Assembly: GCA_035296965.1 (NCBI GenBank)
Contig: DATGZX010000183.1
Location: 1-64,000 of the forward strand
Direction: 5' to 3'
DNA from: DATGZX01 sp035296965
Lineage (GTDB): Bacteria; Planctomycetota; Planctomycetia; Gemmatales; Gemmataceae
DNA length: 64,000 bases
Positions 8,075-17,378 of the stretch are shown one piece after another. The position numbers were made by a program, and so were the translations under genes. The notes beneath the pieces are model-generated. The model had not been told where the DNA came from and did not search any database. It was given only the letters and a program-made list of their open reading frames with translations. Each line of letters opens with the position of its first letter. Position 1 is the first letter of the stretch.

Positions 8075-9553
8075 ATGGCTCCAATCTCCTCGACACAAAA
8101 CGGGTGCTGCACCAGGCGTGCATTCCTCTTGGGGGCTGGCGCGGGCATCGTCGCGGGTGCGGGATCAGCTATTGCCGCCAGTACGCCATTGAGCGCCTGG
8201 ATGCAGCAGGCGTTGGCAGCCTGGGGGAAGAAGGGCGCTGCCTCCCCTTCTTTCTCCGGCAGCACGACGGAAGTGGCGCGGCCCGAGTACGCCATGCCGG
8301 GGGCTTTCCCGGGCCGGGTCATCGAAGTCAAGCACCCCGGCTCGGTGAAACCCGACAACACGATCAATGCCGACGCGGTCAAGAGCATGATGGACCGCGG
8401 CATGTGCGAGCTGACGGGAGCCGACACGCCGGCGGCTGCCTGGCGCCGTTTCTTCCAGCCCGGCGACATCGTCGGCATCAAGGTGAACCCGGTCGGCTAT
8501 CGTTCGCCGAAAGACCCCTGGCGGGGTTCGGGCCCCCTTGGCGTCATCTCCAGCCCCGAAGTGCTTCTCGAAATTGTCCGCGGGCTCAAGAGCGCCGGCA
8601 TCAAGCCGCGCGACATCATCGTCTTTGAGCGCTATGCTGTGGAATTTGTTGATGCTGGATACGAAAGCGTGATGCGCGAGCGCGAGATGGACGGAGTACG
8701 CTGGTATGCCTCCTCGTATCTCGGCGGCAGCCGGCAAGTGGACATCGAGGGATTTGACGACGGCAGCCGGGCCGGTTGCCCTCCCGAGTTGGCCCGCCAC
8801 GTGGTCGGCTACGACCCCGCCGTCTTTGCCCACATGGGCTTTGCCGCTCCCGAGCACGACCCCAAGGATGACCGACGCTTTCGCTCGCACTTGTCGGTGA
8901 TCGTCTCGCGCATGGTCGACAAGCTGATTACCATTCCCGTGCTCAAGGACCATCGCTCTGCCGGCGTGACGCTCGCTCTCAAGAACCTGTCGCATGGCAT
9001 GAACAACAATGTGGCCCGCAGCCATCTGTCCAACATCGCGCGCATGGATGGGTCGGTAAGCGGGCCGAACCAGTGCAATACGTTTATCCCCACGGCCGTT
9101 TCTCATCACCTAACGCGACAGAAGGCAACGCTGCACATCCTGGACGGCTTGCTCGGCGTTTATGAAGGCGGCCCGGGAATATGGAATCAGACATGGGGGA
9201 CCTGGCAGTACAAGGGGCTGTTTTTCGCCACCGACCCGGTGGCCATGGATCACGTCGGCTGGGACATCATCGACAAGAAGCGTGCCCAGGAGGGTTGGCC
9301 GCCGGTCGCCCACATGGGACTCTTGCAAGACAGCACGGCCCAGAAACTATCGCGGGGCTTAGCGGCGCTGGCGACGGCAGGCAATTTGCAGACCCTTGCC
9401 CTCGCGTCGGCCGGCAGGAATCTGGAAGGCGGCAGGGGTTCGGAAGTCTTCGACCGCCGGCAGCCGGAACACATTGTTTTGGCCGGGGAGCTGGGGTTGG
9501 GCGTCTTCGACGCCCGCGCTATCGAGCACCGGCAGATTGCGCTGAAAGCTTAG
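8075..9553 (+). CDS. DUF362 family protein with Tat signal
   Basis: 492 residues from the ATG at 8075, preceded by AGGA at a suitable distance. The N-terminus CCTRRAFLLGAGAGIVAG is a twin-arginine signal, implying export of a folded, perhaps cofactor-bearing protein. The body matches DUF362 proteins: PGDIVGIKVNPVGY, SSPEVLLEIVRGLKSAGI, DKLITIPVLKDHRSAGVTLALKNLSHG, and ATDPVAMDHVGWDIIDKKR near the C-terminus. The function of the family is unknown; some members carry Fe-S clusters, but no ferredoxin Cys pattern is seen here. The frame is open for 399 bases further upstream, but that part runs through repeat family 1 and is rejected as coding. Confidence 0.88.
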   Translation: MAPISSTQNGCCTRRAFLLGAGAGIVAGAGSAIAASTPLSAWMQQALAAWGKKGAASPSFSGSTTEVARPEYAMPGAFPGRVIEVKHPGSVKPDNTINADAVKSMMDRGMCELTGADTPAAAWRRFFQPGDIVGIKVNPVGYRSPKDPWRGSGPLGVISSPEVLLEIVRGLKSAGIKPRDIIVFERYAVEFVDAGYESVMREREMDGVRWYASSYLGGSRQVDIEGFDDGSRAGCPPELARHVVGYDPAVFAHMGFAAPEHDPKDDRRFRSHLSVIVSRMVDKLITIPVLKDHRSAGVTLALKNLSHGMNNNVARSHLSNIARMDGSVSGPNQCNTFIPTAVSHHLTRQKATLHILDGLLGVYEGGPGIWNQTWGTWQYKGLFFATDPVAMDHVGWDIIDKKRAQEGWPPVAHMGLLQDSTAQKLSRGLAALATAGNLQTLALASAGRNLEGGRGSEVFDRRQPEHIVLAGELGLGVFDARAIEHRQIALKA

Positions 9554-9623
9554 ACTCTCGATTTACCTCAGAAAACTTTAGGATTTGCGTGAGCCAGGAT
9601 TGTCTGTGAACGCGGAGCATGGT

Positions 9624-11750
9624 TCACGGAGGTCCCAGGCTTTCCAGTTCGGCTTCCATGTCGAAAAACCTGCGCGTGCCGTCGTCGGGAATTGGCTGGT
9701 AGCGGTAGATTACATCGTGTTTGTAATCGCGCCTGTCGTAAATCATGGCACCTACCGGCAACTCGAGCGCGGCCAGGCGGAATAACTTAGGAGAAATCGC
9801 TACGTTGGCTTTGAAGTCGTCGAAGTGCAGGGCGTAGCGATGTTGCCCTGAAGTCTCCTCAATACTTGCCAAATACCAAACACTGCCAGCTTTCTTCCAA
9901 ACCACTTGCGCTTCACCATTCAGCGATTGGTGACCTTCGAATTCAAATTTCCAGTTACTGACATTCCAGTCAAACCGCTCCAGAATGGTCCATGAAACAC
10001 GCGCATTGCCTTTCTGAACATGCAGGGTGTAGCCGCCTATCGGCAATTCTTCAACCCGGATGTCATCCAACGGCTGCCGGATCCAGCGATCCACATCGAA
10101 TAAGCCACGGGGAACCTGGCAGGGTTCCCAGGGGAATTCCTCTACGTAAGCGAGTTCCAAAGAACGGACTTGACCCGAACCAATCCGCCGGGACCTGGAA
10201 CTGTTGGCGATATAGACAGCCGAATTATCACGGATAATGCTCTTGCTGCCGAAAGTCCGACCCTCATCGTCGAGCATGTTCAAGTAGTAGCGTTTATGAT
10301 CGAATTGCAACGTAAACTTGGCGCGGACTCTTAAGGCGGCCTTGGTGTCATTACTGGTTTGCAAGTATTCCTCATAGATTCCGTTGCCGATGCCCGAGCG
10401 CAATTTACGTGCCGTTCTGTCTTGGGCTTCGATCATCAATAAGAGCACCTTGCTCTGGAGTTCCAATTCAGCCACTGCGGGTGCTGGAGGCAGCGGTATA
10501 TAGCCCTCGGCCACGAACTTCTTGATGACCGTTTCCTCGTTGGGCACGATGAGGATTTTTCCAGCACTGGCCAGGCACACGCCTTTTACCTGTTTAGCGA
10601 GCACCTGAAGAAGGGCGCCCAGCCGCGCTCTGTACAGAGGGGGCAGGCTGATCGGTTGTTGTCTGACATCGTCAAGCCCTCTGGGGTTGAATCGTTCCGA
10701 GTCCGCCATGACGTTCACGTCGTATCGGTCGTTGATGAATTCCATCGCATCCTTGAGCGATACCATATCAAGCCCTTTTTCCAAACTGACTGGCAAGTTC
10801 AGTTTCTCGCGAATGGCGTCTAGAATTGGATCGCTGCGGCGTGGCGGTTGAGCAGCGGTCGATTGTGGAGTTTGCTCTTCGGATTCGGAGGCTGCCGCCG
10901 GAATGCAATGAGCAGCCCAGACCAATCCCGCGCCGAAGAGGCCGGTTGTCAGCACCAGCGCCGCACATTTGGTCAGGTGGGTCCAGAGCATGGTCTTGAG
11001 CACTCCTTTCGTCAAGGCAGCCACCGACGGGGAGACGAGGCCGGCTGCCTGGCCCAGTGCCGCGCTCATCGCCGCACGGGTAGTGGCAGTGAGCAAAGTT
11101 GGCGACAGGGCGGCCGACGCGCATTGTTCTGCCAGGACCGCGACTAAAGCCCCGGTGGAAAGTTTTACGCCGCGTCGTAGCAAACGCTGAGCCAGCATTG
11201 CTCTCGCCCGCATCAGCCGGGTGGAGAGCGTGCCTTCGGGACAGCCGAGAAGCCGGGCCGCTTCTTTGCGCGTTTTTCCCTGCAGGTCGCAGAGGATGAC
11301 CGGCGCTTGATAGATCTCAGAAAGGCGCGCGATTTCCTCGTCAAGAATGGGCCCAAGCTCTTGCTGCGCAGAGTCCCTGGTCTCGACGATTGGCATGTCG
11401 CGCATCGGTCTCTCCTTGGCCCGCCGCCGCGAGAGGATCACCCCAGCCTTGGCAGCGGTGCGGTAGGCGACGCCGTAAAGCCAGCTTCCGATCGATTGCC
11501 GTTTGCGGATCGCCGCCGCTTTGCTCACGAGTACGAGAAACGTGGCCTGGAAGGCATCCTCGGCCAGATGCTCGTCGCGCAGCATGCGCCTGCAGATGCC
11601 GAGCACCATCGGCCCGTGCCGGCGGACGAGCATTTCAAAGGCCGCTTCCTCGCGGCTGGATAGGAAGCGCTCAAGCAATTCACGATCGGACGCGCCTTTC
11701 CCATCGGGGAGCAAGGCGATGCGACGCAGTTGCTGACCGAGATCTGTCAT
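9624..11750 (-). CDS. ECF RNA polymerase sigma factor fused by a membrane helix to a large C-terminal domain
   Basis: 708 residues. Residues 35-105 are sigma region 2 (FEMLVRRHGPMVLGICRRML, ED-AFQATFLVL, IGSWLYGVAYRTA) and about 135-192 are region 4 (LSEIYQAPVILCDLQGKT, EAARLLGCPEGTLSTRL). A single membrane helix follows at about 261-280 (KCAALVLTTGLFGAGLVWAA). The remaining 430 residues should lie outside the membrane. Their first part (DAIREKLNLPVSLE, VSLKDAMEFINDRYDVNV, YRARLGALLQVLAKQV, KILIVPN) resembles an STN/secretin-like short domain; the rest is unassigned. This single-chain sigma-plus-sensor design, without a separate anti-sigma factor, is typical of planctomycetes. The signal and regulon are unknown. 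Confidence 0.88.
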   Translation of the reverse strand: MTDLGQQLRRIALLPDGKGASDRELLERFLSSREEAAFEMLVRRHGPMVLGICRRMLRDEHLAEDAFQATFLVLVSKAAAIRKRQSIGSWLYGVAYRTAAKAGVILSRRRAKERPMRDMPIVETRDSAQQELGPILDEEIARLSEIYQAPVILCDLQGKTRKEAARLLGCPEGTLSTRLMRARAMLAQRLLRRGVKLSTGALVAVLAEQCASAALSPTLLTATTRAAMSAALGQAAGLVSPSVAALTKGVLKTMLWTHLTKCAALVLTTGLFGAGLVWAAHCIPAAASESEEQTPQSTAAQPPRRSDPILDAIREKLNLPVSLEKGLDMVSLKDAMEFINDRYDVNVMADSERFNPRGLDDVRQQPISLPPLYRARLGALLQVLAKQVKGVCLASAGKILIVPNEETVIKKFVAEGYIPLPPAPAVAELELQSKVLLLMIEAQDRTARKLRSGIGNGIYEEYLQTSNDTKAALRVRAKFTLQFDHKRYYLNMLDDEGRTFGSKSIIRDNSAVYIANSSRSRRIGSGQVRSLELAYVEEFPWEPCQVPRGLFDVDRWIRQPLDDIRVEELPIGGYTLHVQKGNARVSWTILERFDWNVSNWKFEFEGHQSLNGEAQVVWKKAGSVWYLASIEETSGQHRYALHFDDFKANVAISPKLFRLAALELPVGAMIYDRRDYKHDVIYRYQPIPDDGTRRFFDMEAELESLGPP

Positions 11751-12003
11751 GTGCTTAGCGTTTCCTCTTCGTTGCGCGGGCCAGTGTCCTTCCTCTTATA
11801 GTGCCGGAGGCAAGGCAGTTTCATTCAATAATTTTCTACTCTGATCGACAGACGTGATTCGAGCCGGAGTATCCGCATTGCCGATCTTGCATTGCCTGTC
11901 GAAAAAGGTACGGTTGGCGGGTACCATTCCATCAGAAGACCGGTACGAGACGCTTCGCATCTTCGGTGCCGCAGCACGAGGATAACGAGTCAAGGAGAAC
12001 CGC

Positions 12004-12417
12004 ATGCCCAGGGATCCAGAAACCAAGCGCTGTCCGTTTTGCAGGGAGCGGATCAGCACGAAAGCGATCAAGTGCCGCTATTGTCGTCGCTTCCTGGATG
12101 AAGAAGAAGATGAAGATGAGCGGGATGACTACGATGACGATCGCGAGGAAAGAGGATTCGATCCGGCGGTCCGCTGGCTGATTCCCGTCGACCGCAGCGT
12201 GTGGTCGCTGGCGGCCGGTTATCTGGGGCTGCTCTCCATACTTCCCTTTGTCGGAGTCTTCGCCGTGCTTACCGGTGTGTTCGGGTTGCGCGCGTCAAAA
12301 CGAAATCCAAAGCTGGGCGGCAGAGGACGTGCCATCTTCGGTATCGTCATGGGCACGCTTTTCACGCTGGGATATCTGAGCCTCGTGGTCCTTTTGGCTT
12401 TCGGCAAGCTTAAATGA
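12004..12417 (+). CDS. Zinc-ribbon membrane protein
   Basis: 137 residues. The N-terminus has a zinc ribbon with two CxxC knuckles (CPFCRERIS, IKCRYCRRFL), followed by a highly acidic linker (EEEDEDERDDYDDD) and two hydrophobic segments (LAAGYLGLLSILPFVGVFAV and FGIVMGTLFTLGYLSLVVLL) separated by a basic loop GLRASKRNPKLGGRG, as in DUF4190-type proteins. AAGGAG is six bases upstream of the ATG. The gene is divergent from the ECF sigma gene and might be its target, but nothing in the sequence proves this. The function is unknown. Confidence 0.75.
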   Translation: MPRDPETKRCPFCRERISTKAIKCRYCRRFLDEEEDEDERDDYDDDREERGFDPAVRWLIPVDRSVWSLAAGYLGLLSILPFVGVFAVLTGVFGLRASKRNPKLGGRGRAIFGIVMGTLFTLGYLSLVVLLAFGKLK

Positions 12418-12444
12418 TGACGCGAAATTCGGCCCGGCCTTGCC

Positions 12445-13503
12445 TCAAATTGCCGCCAGGACAGCTTCGGTCATCGCGCTCGTGGAAGCGGTGCCGCCCA
12501 GGTCGGGCGTGCGCGGTTTGCCTGCCCTGAGGACGGCCGCGACCGCTTGCCTGACGGCCACGGCGCTTTTCGGGAGGCCGAGGTGGTCCAGCAGCATCCC
12601 CACGGAAAGAATGGCGGCCAGGGGGTTGGCGATTCCCTTGCCGGCGATGTCGGGCGCTGAGCCGTGCACCGGCTCGAACATGCTCGGATAAGTCCGTTCG
12701 GGGTTGATGTTGCCGCTGGCGGCAAGGCCCATGCTGCCGGTGATGATGGCGCTCAGGTCGGTAAGGATGTCGCCGAACAAATTGCTGGCCACGACGACGT
12801 CAAAGCTCTCCGGCCGGCGCACGAAATCCATGGCCGCCGCATCGATGAGCAGTGAGCCTGCCTGGATGTCAGGATAATCCTTGGCCACTTCCCGAAAAAC
12901 CTCGTCCCAGAGCACCATGCCGTAGATCTGCGCGTTGGACTTGGTGATCGAGGTGACCTTCTTGCGGCGTTTGCGAGCGCCTTCGAACGCGGCACGCATG
13001 ATGCGCTCGCAGCCGCGCCGCGTGTAGAGGGCCGTCTGCACGGCAATCTCGTGCGGTGTGCCCTGGTAATGCCGGCCGCCGAGGGGAGCATACTCGCCTT
13101 CCGTGTTCTCGCGGTAGACCAGCATATCGATGGAGCCCGGCGCCTTGTCACGTAGCGGGGATTGCACGCCCTCGAACAGGTAGGCGGGACGCAGGTTCAG
13201 GTACAGGTCAAATTTGCGGCGCATCGGCAAGAGCAGGCCATGGAGCGTGATGTGATCCGGCACGTCGGGGCTGCCGATCGCTCCCAGAAGGATTGCGTCG
13301 TGGCGGGCGAGTTCCTCCCAACCGTCCTGCGGCATCATTCGTCCGGTCTTCTTGTAATAGGCCGAACTCCAGGGGAGCCGATTCCAGTCCAGCGAACTCT
13401 TGTCATGCCGTGCCGCGGCGGCATCCGCCACTCGGACGGCCTGATCGATCACCTCGGGGCCGATCCCATCCCCGCCAATTACCGCGATGCGCGAAGCTGC
13501 CAT
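12445..13503 (-). CDS. D-malate / tartrate dehydrogenase (isocitrate/isopropylmalate dehydrogenase family)
   Basis: 352 residues. The product should oxidise and decarboxylate a 2-hydroxydicarboxylate with NAD+ and a divalent metal. Motifs in order: IAVIGGDGIGPEV at 6-18, GAIGSPDVPDHITL, LLPMRRKFDLYLNLRPAYLF, the substrate loop VYRENTEGEY, the catalytic Lys in TSITKSNAQIYG, the metal-binding Asp in FDVVVASNLFGDILTDL, and the NAD loop EPVHGSAPDIAGKGIANP. The HGLLLPMRRKFDLY segment fits tartrate/D-malate dehydrogenases better than LeuB. No leucine or tartrate genes adjoin it. Specificity toward isopropylmalate is an alternative. Confidence 0.85.
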   Translation of the reverse strand: MAASRIAVIGGDGIGPEVIDQAVRVADAAAARHDKSSLDWNRLPWSSAYYKKTGRMMPQDGWEELARHDAILLGAIGSPDVPDHITLHGLLLPMRRKFDLYLNLRPAYLFEGVQSPLRDKAPGSIDMLVYRENTEGEYAPLGGRHYQGTPHEIAVQTALYTRRGCERIMRAAFEGARKRRKKVTSITKSNAQIYGMVLWDEVFREVAKDYPDIQAGSLLIDAAAMDFVRRPESFDVVVASNLFGDILTDLSAIITGSMGLAASGNINPERTYPSMFEPVHGSAPDIAGKGIANPLAAILSVGMLLDHLGLPKSAVAVRQAVAAVLRAGKPRTPDLGGTASTSAMTEAVLAAI

Positions 13504-13604
13504 TGCAAGTTTTTCCTGGGTTTTCTATAGAACCGTGGCTTGTCATCCGGAGAGAGTCAACTTACGGAAACCCTCAATCTAGCCAGTGAGTAAAGCGGGT
13601 CAAG

Positions 13605-14306
13605 ATGGGTAAGGATCCGACGAACAGGATGCCGTCGAATGGCCGCAAGGTGGGCATTGTGATTCCGCTCGCATTCGCCCTTGTCACCATGTCCGGGCTG
13701 GAGACAGGTTGTTCCAATCTCAATCGCAATACGAGTACCAACAACGCCGATCCGCTTCTCGGCGGGCCCGGCTTGAAGCCAACTTCGGCGGCCGCGGCAC
13801 CACAGGCGTCCACACCCGTGGCCGTCTTGCCCACGCCAGCCCCATCCAATGGAACGCCCAGCACGGCTGTGCTGGCGGCGGCCACGCCGCTTCCCATGGA
13901 TAGCAGCCGTGATCTTCGTATTGGCAATCCCGCCAGCAGCCCAGGGAGCGACGCCTGGGCTGGTCAGGGGATCACCACCGCAGGTGGAAGCAGTGGGGCT
14001 GTGCTGCAACACCCGCAAGTTGTCGTCGAGCCCGCCTCACGTTCAGACCCGGTTCCCCCGGCCACGATTGCCTCGCTGCCTGGCGGCACTGGAATTAACA
14101 GCATCGAACAGGCTGAGTTTCAGCTAGCCTCGCGCGGCGTCGTCTACGAACAGTGGACCTTCGTCAAAGAGAGCGGACAAGGCGAATTCAAATGTTCGCT
14201 GCCCAACAAACAAAACCCGCGTCTCCGCCGGACCTATGTGGGCAAAGGACCCGACTATCTAACGGCGGTCCGGGCCGTGCTGGAACAAGTCGACAAGGAC
14301 CAGTGA
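13605..14306 (+). CDS. Putative lipoprotein of unknown function
   Basis: 233 residues. A basic N-terminus is followed by VGIVIPLAFALVTMSGLETGC, a plausible lipobox with Cys36. Residues 40-165 are Ala/Pro/Ser/Gly-rich and low in complexity. The last 70 residues (INSIEQAEFQLASRGVVYEQ, FKCSLPNKQNPRLRRTYVG, DYLTAVRAVLEQVDKD) look like a small folded domain. An internal ATG at 13629 (MPSNGRK) is a possible alternative start. Divergent from the dehydrogenase gene. No family is recognised. Confidence 0.6.
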   Translation: MGKDPTNRMPSNGRKVGIVIPLAFALVTMSGLETGCSNLNRNTSTNNADPLLGGPGLKPTSAAAAPQASTPVAVLPTPAPSNGTPSTAVLAAATPLPMDSSRDLRIGNPASSPGSDAWAGQGITTAGGSSGAVLQHPQVVVEPASRSDPVPPATIASLPGGTGINSIEQAEFQLASRGVVYEQWTFVKESGQGEFKCSLPNKQNPRLRRTYVGKGPDYLTAVRAVLEQVDKDQ

Positions 14307-14314
14307 CAGGTGGA

Positions 14315-14450
14315 ATACGCTGAGCGCGGTCAAGAATGAGACATCGCTCCGTAGCCGCATTCGCCAGAATGCGGGCTATCCTCAGTTTCCCCCGCATTCT
14401 GGCGAATGCGGCTACGGCCTATTGGTATCAGTATTGACCGCACGCCGTAT
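14315..14450 (+). repeat. Palindromic repeat family 2, copy a (extended form, about 136 bp)
   Basis: The core is a 27-base stem at 14349-14375, starting CCGTAGCCGCATTCGCCAGA, paired exactly with 14391-14417 across a 15-base loop. It is flanked by imperfect terminal inverted repeats: ATACGCTGAGCGCGGTCAA on the left and, read on the other strand, ATACGGCGTGCGGTCAATAC on the right. The copy at 38842-38982 shares core and flanks in opposite orientation. It starts nine bases after the stop of the lipoprotein gene and could form a strong RNA hairpin at its 3' end. Confidence 0.9.
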
Positions 14451-14596
14451 GACCCTGCTTGAGCGTTCGCCGCACTCGATCGTCAGTCCGCACTTTTCCT
14501 GCCGAACTTCTTGAAATCCGCTTTTCCCCTAGCTGTCTCCGTCGGCAGCCGTTATCTTCCAACGGCAAGCAACGTTGACCTGCCGGCGGAGTCGAG

Positions 14597-15835
14597 ATGA
14601 GCAACGCAGCCGCAGCCAGTTCGCGCATCGTGTCCATGGACCAGTTCCGCGGCTACACCGTCACCGGGATGCTGATTGTCAATTTCCTAGGGCACTTCGC
14701 GATTTCCCATCCTGTCCTTAGCCACCACAACACGTACTTCAGCTACGCCGACACGATCATGCCGGCGTTTCATTTCGCTGTCGGGTTCGCCCTGCGGCTG
14801 ACGATGCTTCGGCGCCTCCAGAAGGTCGGCACGCGCGCGGCTTATGCGCGAGGGATCAAACGCTGCCTGGGCCTCATTCTCCTGGCCACCGTGATCCTGC
14901 TTGCCGACGAGGCCCATCCTTTCAAGAGCTGGGCCGATCTACAAAAGATCGGCGTATGGGGCGTGCTGGCTCAGCTGCTCAAGGGCGATCTGTGGGAGAC
15001 GCTGACCTTGATCGGCGTCACCTCCCTTTGGGTGCTGCCGGTGATCGCCGCCTCGGCGCGGATTCGTCTCCTGTTCCTGGCCGGCTGCATCATCCTCCAT
15101 GTGCTGATCTGCCGGCTCTTCTATTTCGATTTCCTTTATGCCCGGCCCAACTGGCTCGATCAGTATTGGGGGGCGGCAAACGTTCGCGGCTTCGACGGCG
15201 GTCCGTTCGGGTTCCTGGCCTGGTCGATTCCACAACTAATCGGATCCTTCGCCTACGATATGGTGGCGCGCGCACAGAACCGGTCGAGCGTCGTTCGGTT
15301 GTTCTCTTTGGCGATCGTCCTCATGGGGTCTGGCTATGCCCTCTCCTGCCTGTCCACGCTTTACCCGCTCACCAGCCCGCCCGCAAACGGCGAGGGCAGC
15401 ATTCGCATAGCGGAATCCCCCGTCGTGCCGCCGCCGCCGGAGTTGGCCGACAAGGATTTCAAGTCGTTCCTGGCCGAAGCCCCCTTCGTTCAGCCCAGGC
15501 CGGAGGAACAAAGACAATTAAGCTATTGGTTGATGGGCAAACGCGTCGTCACACTGCCTTTCAGTCTCTTTTCCAGCGGTTTCGCGCTTGGAATCTACGC
15601 GCTCTGCGTGTTGCTCTGCGATCTAGGGGGGCTGCAGATCGGATTCTTCCGCACGTTCGGCCACAACGCGTTGGCGGCATACATCATTCATGAAGTGGTG
15701 AACAAGGCAGTCAAAGTGTACGCGCCGGCCGACTCGCCTTACTGGTGGGCGTTAGGAACCTTTGGCCTCTTCTTCGGGATTACCTACCTGTTTGTTCGTT
15801 CGTTGGAAAAGAACGGGATTTACTTGCGTTTGTAG
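14597..15835 (+). CDS. Polytopic acyltransferase-like membrane protein (DUF5009/HGSNAT type)
   Basis: 412 residues. It opens with RIVSMDQFRGYTVTGMLIVNFLG, the conserved start of the YeiB/HGSNAT-like family whose human member acetylates heparan glucosamine across the lysosomal membrane. About ten hydrophobic segments follow, including HNTYFSYADTIMPAFHFAVG, CLGLILLATVILLADEAH, LLFLAGCIILHVLICRLFYF and ALGIYALCVLLCDLGGL. The C-terminus has the conserved FGHNALAAYIIHEVVNK. It probably transfers an acyl group to an extracytoplasmic glycan, but the substrate is unknown. A GGAG site precedes the ATG. Confidence 0.78.
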   Translation: MSNAAAASSRIVSMDQFRGYTVTGMLIVNFLGHFAISHPVLSHHNTYFSYADTIMPAFHFAVGFALRLTMLRRLQKVGTRAAYARGIKRCLGLILLATVILLADEAHPFKSWADLQKIGVWGVLAQLLKGDLWETLTLIGVTSLWVLPVIAASARIRLLFLAGCIILHVLICRLFYFDFLYARPNWLDQYWGAANVRGFDGGPFGFLAWSIPQLIGSFAYDMVARAQNRSSVVRLFSLAIVLMGSGYALSCLSTLYPLTSPPANGEGSIRIAESPVVPPPPELADKDFKSFLAEAPFVQPRPEEQRQLSYWLMGKRVVTLPFSLFSSGFALGIYALCVLLCDLGGLQIGFFRTFGHNALAAYIIHEVVNKAVKVYAPADSPYWWALGTFGLFFGITYLFVRSLEKNGIYLRL

Positions 15836-16024
15836 GAGCGGGCCCTGGCATGGGTACAGAAGCGGTTTGAAAAGGCCCCAGGCAGCGGACGAAACGAGCT
15901 GAGCCATGCGAGCCGTGCTGAGGGGCCATGGGGCGGCCCCCGAGCGGCGGACGTAGCGATTGTTCTGGATTCAAGCCTCAGCATCCGGGCACGGACCTCG
16001 GCCAAAAAAATTCCCTTATTTTTC

Positions 16025-16053
16025 TTGCTTCCTACCTAACGCACGCTTAGAAT
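16025..16053 (+). promoter_or_regulatory. Sigma70-type promoter for the DUF1559 gene
   Basis: TTGCTT at 16025-16030, a 17-base spacer and TAGAAT at 16048-16053 lie 135 bases upstream of the ATG at 16189. The 353-base intergenic stretch 15836-16188 holds nothing else that I can interpret. Confidence 0.5.
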
Positions 16054-16188
16054 CCGATTTACTCTTAATCTGATCGCTCTGGCTCTGCTTCGGGCATACC
16101 AGATGGACTGGTCTCGCCTTTCTTGAAAATCGCTTGTTCGAGGTGGTTCTCTGTCTTCATGCTTGTTTTTTTCTTGAGGAGTCTCTCC

Positions 16189-17298
16189 ATGTTTCAACGC
16201 AGGTCGCGTAGGAGCAGCGGCTTCACATTGATCGAGCTGCTGGTCGTAATCGCCATCATCGCCGTGCTCGTCGGTTTGCTTCTCCCGGCAGTCCAGAAAG
16301 TTCGCGAAGCCGCCGCCCGCATGAGCTGCAGTAATAATCTGAAGCAGATGGGATTGGCGATGCACAACTATCACAGCACCTTCAACTGTTTTCCCCGTGG
16401 AGCCGCGGACGATACTCACAACGCCACGGGCATCACCTCTTCCTTGCCGTGGGGTGTGTATCTTCTGCCTTATCTCGAACAAGGAAACCTGTACTCGCGA
16501 TTCAATGTTGCCGGCATCCAGGGCAGCAACGGTGGGCAGTTGCTCAACGGACAGATCCCCGGCACTGACCCCACGACCCTGTGGAACAATTTTCCCAATA
16601 ATACCAATAGTCCCGACCCAACGCTGAATCCCGCGGCCAATCCCATAAAGATCTACCAGTGCCCGTCTTCGCCCAGCCAGGGCAGGGTCTACCAAGATAC
16701 CTGGGATAACGACCCCAGTGCGTTCGGACCCTATTCCTTCTTCATGGCGGGACAGACATCCTGGACAGTATCGGCAACCGACTACATCAGCATCAGCGGC
16801 GTGCACAGTTATCTCGATAAAGCGATCCCGCCAGGTGTCAGTGTCGGGGACCGCAGCGGAGTCATGAACGACAACTATCAGAACTCCCTCACGACGATCA
16901 CGGACGGCAGCTCCAATACCTGGGCAATCAGCGAATGCGGGGGTGGCCCAGACTTTTATGTTGCCGGACCGAAGCTATACCTGCAAGCGCCCTTCGATCC
17001 CACACAGAGCACTTTCCAAAACAATGGCTGGTACGCGTCCGGCACCGGGTGGGCGGATGAGACCAATGGCGATATCTGGATCGAGGGAAGCACGTACGAC
17101 GGACTGACCCTCGGTGGCGGTTTTTGCGTGATCAACTGCACGAACGCCCAGAACATTTTCTCGTTTCATGCAGGCGGCGCCAACGCGGCATTTGCCGATG
17201 GGCATGTGCAATTCATGGCCCAAAACCTCAACGCCTATATTGCTGTCTTGCTGACCTGCACGCGTGATGGTCAGGTCATTGACGGCAGCGCGTATTAA
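16189..17298 (+). CDS. DUF1559 protein with type IV prepilin-like N-terminus
   Basis: 369 residues from ATG 16189, which has GAGGA eight bases upstream; an in-frame ATG at 16123 gives an unlikely extension. Residues 1-10 are basic (MFQRRSRRSSG), followed by the prepilin cleavage and helix motif GFTLIELLVVIAIIAVLVG, then VQKVREAAARMSCSNNLKQMGLA, the hallmark of the DUF1559 family that is greatly expanded in planctomycetes. The C-terminus has the matching H-X9-DG motif (HAGGANAAFADGHVQFM). The product is probably processed by a prepilin peptidase and forms part of a surface or envelope pseudopilus; its exact role is unknown. It is followed by a hairpin and by a lipoprotein gene, a common pairing. 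Confidence 0.9.
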   Translation: MFQRRSRRSSGFTLIELLVVIAIIAVLVGLLLPAVQKVREAAARMSCSNNLKQMGLAMHNYHSTFNCFPRGAADDTHNATGITSSLPWGVYLLPYLEQGNLYSRFNVAGIQGSNGGQLLNGQIPGTDPTTLWNNFPNNTNSPDPTLNPAANPIKIYQCPSSPSQGRVYQDTWDNDPSAFGPYSFFMAGQTSWTVSATDYISISGVHSYLDKAIPPGVSVGDRSGVMNDNYQNSLTTITDGSSNTWAISECGGGPDFYVAGPKLYLQAPFDPTQSTFQNNGWYASGTGWADETNGDIWIEGSTYDGLTLGGGFCVINCTNAQNIFSFHAGGANAAFADGHVQFMAQNLNAYIAVLLTCTRDGQVIDGSAY

Positions 17299-17312
17299 CG
17301 TATTCCCAAAAA

Positions 17313-17356
17313 TCGAGGTGTCCCAAACTCTTACTCTGGAGTCTGGGACACCTTGA
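17313..17356 (+). terminator. Hairpin between the DUF1559 and lipoprotein genes, possible (partial) terminator
   Basis: AGGTGTCCCA at 17316-17325 pairs with TGGGACACCT at 17344-17353, and the stem extends by three further pairs outward. It is followed only by TTGATTGTTTAC, so the U-tract is weak. It may stabilise the upstream message or reduce read-through rather than end transcription. Confidence 0.5.
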
Positions 17357-17378
17357 TTGTTTACGGAGGTACAGGGCG

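Noticed and set aside
12445..13503. Assignment of the dehydrogenase as LeuB
   Set aside because: The substrate-side sequence LLPMRRKFDLYLNLRP and the lack of leu genes fit D-malate/tartrate dehydrogenases better, although LeuB activity is not excluded.
17313..17356. Riboswitch in front of the small lipoprotein gene
   Set aside because: Only a single plain hairpin is present, with no conserved ligand-binding architecture.
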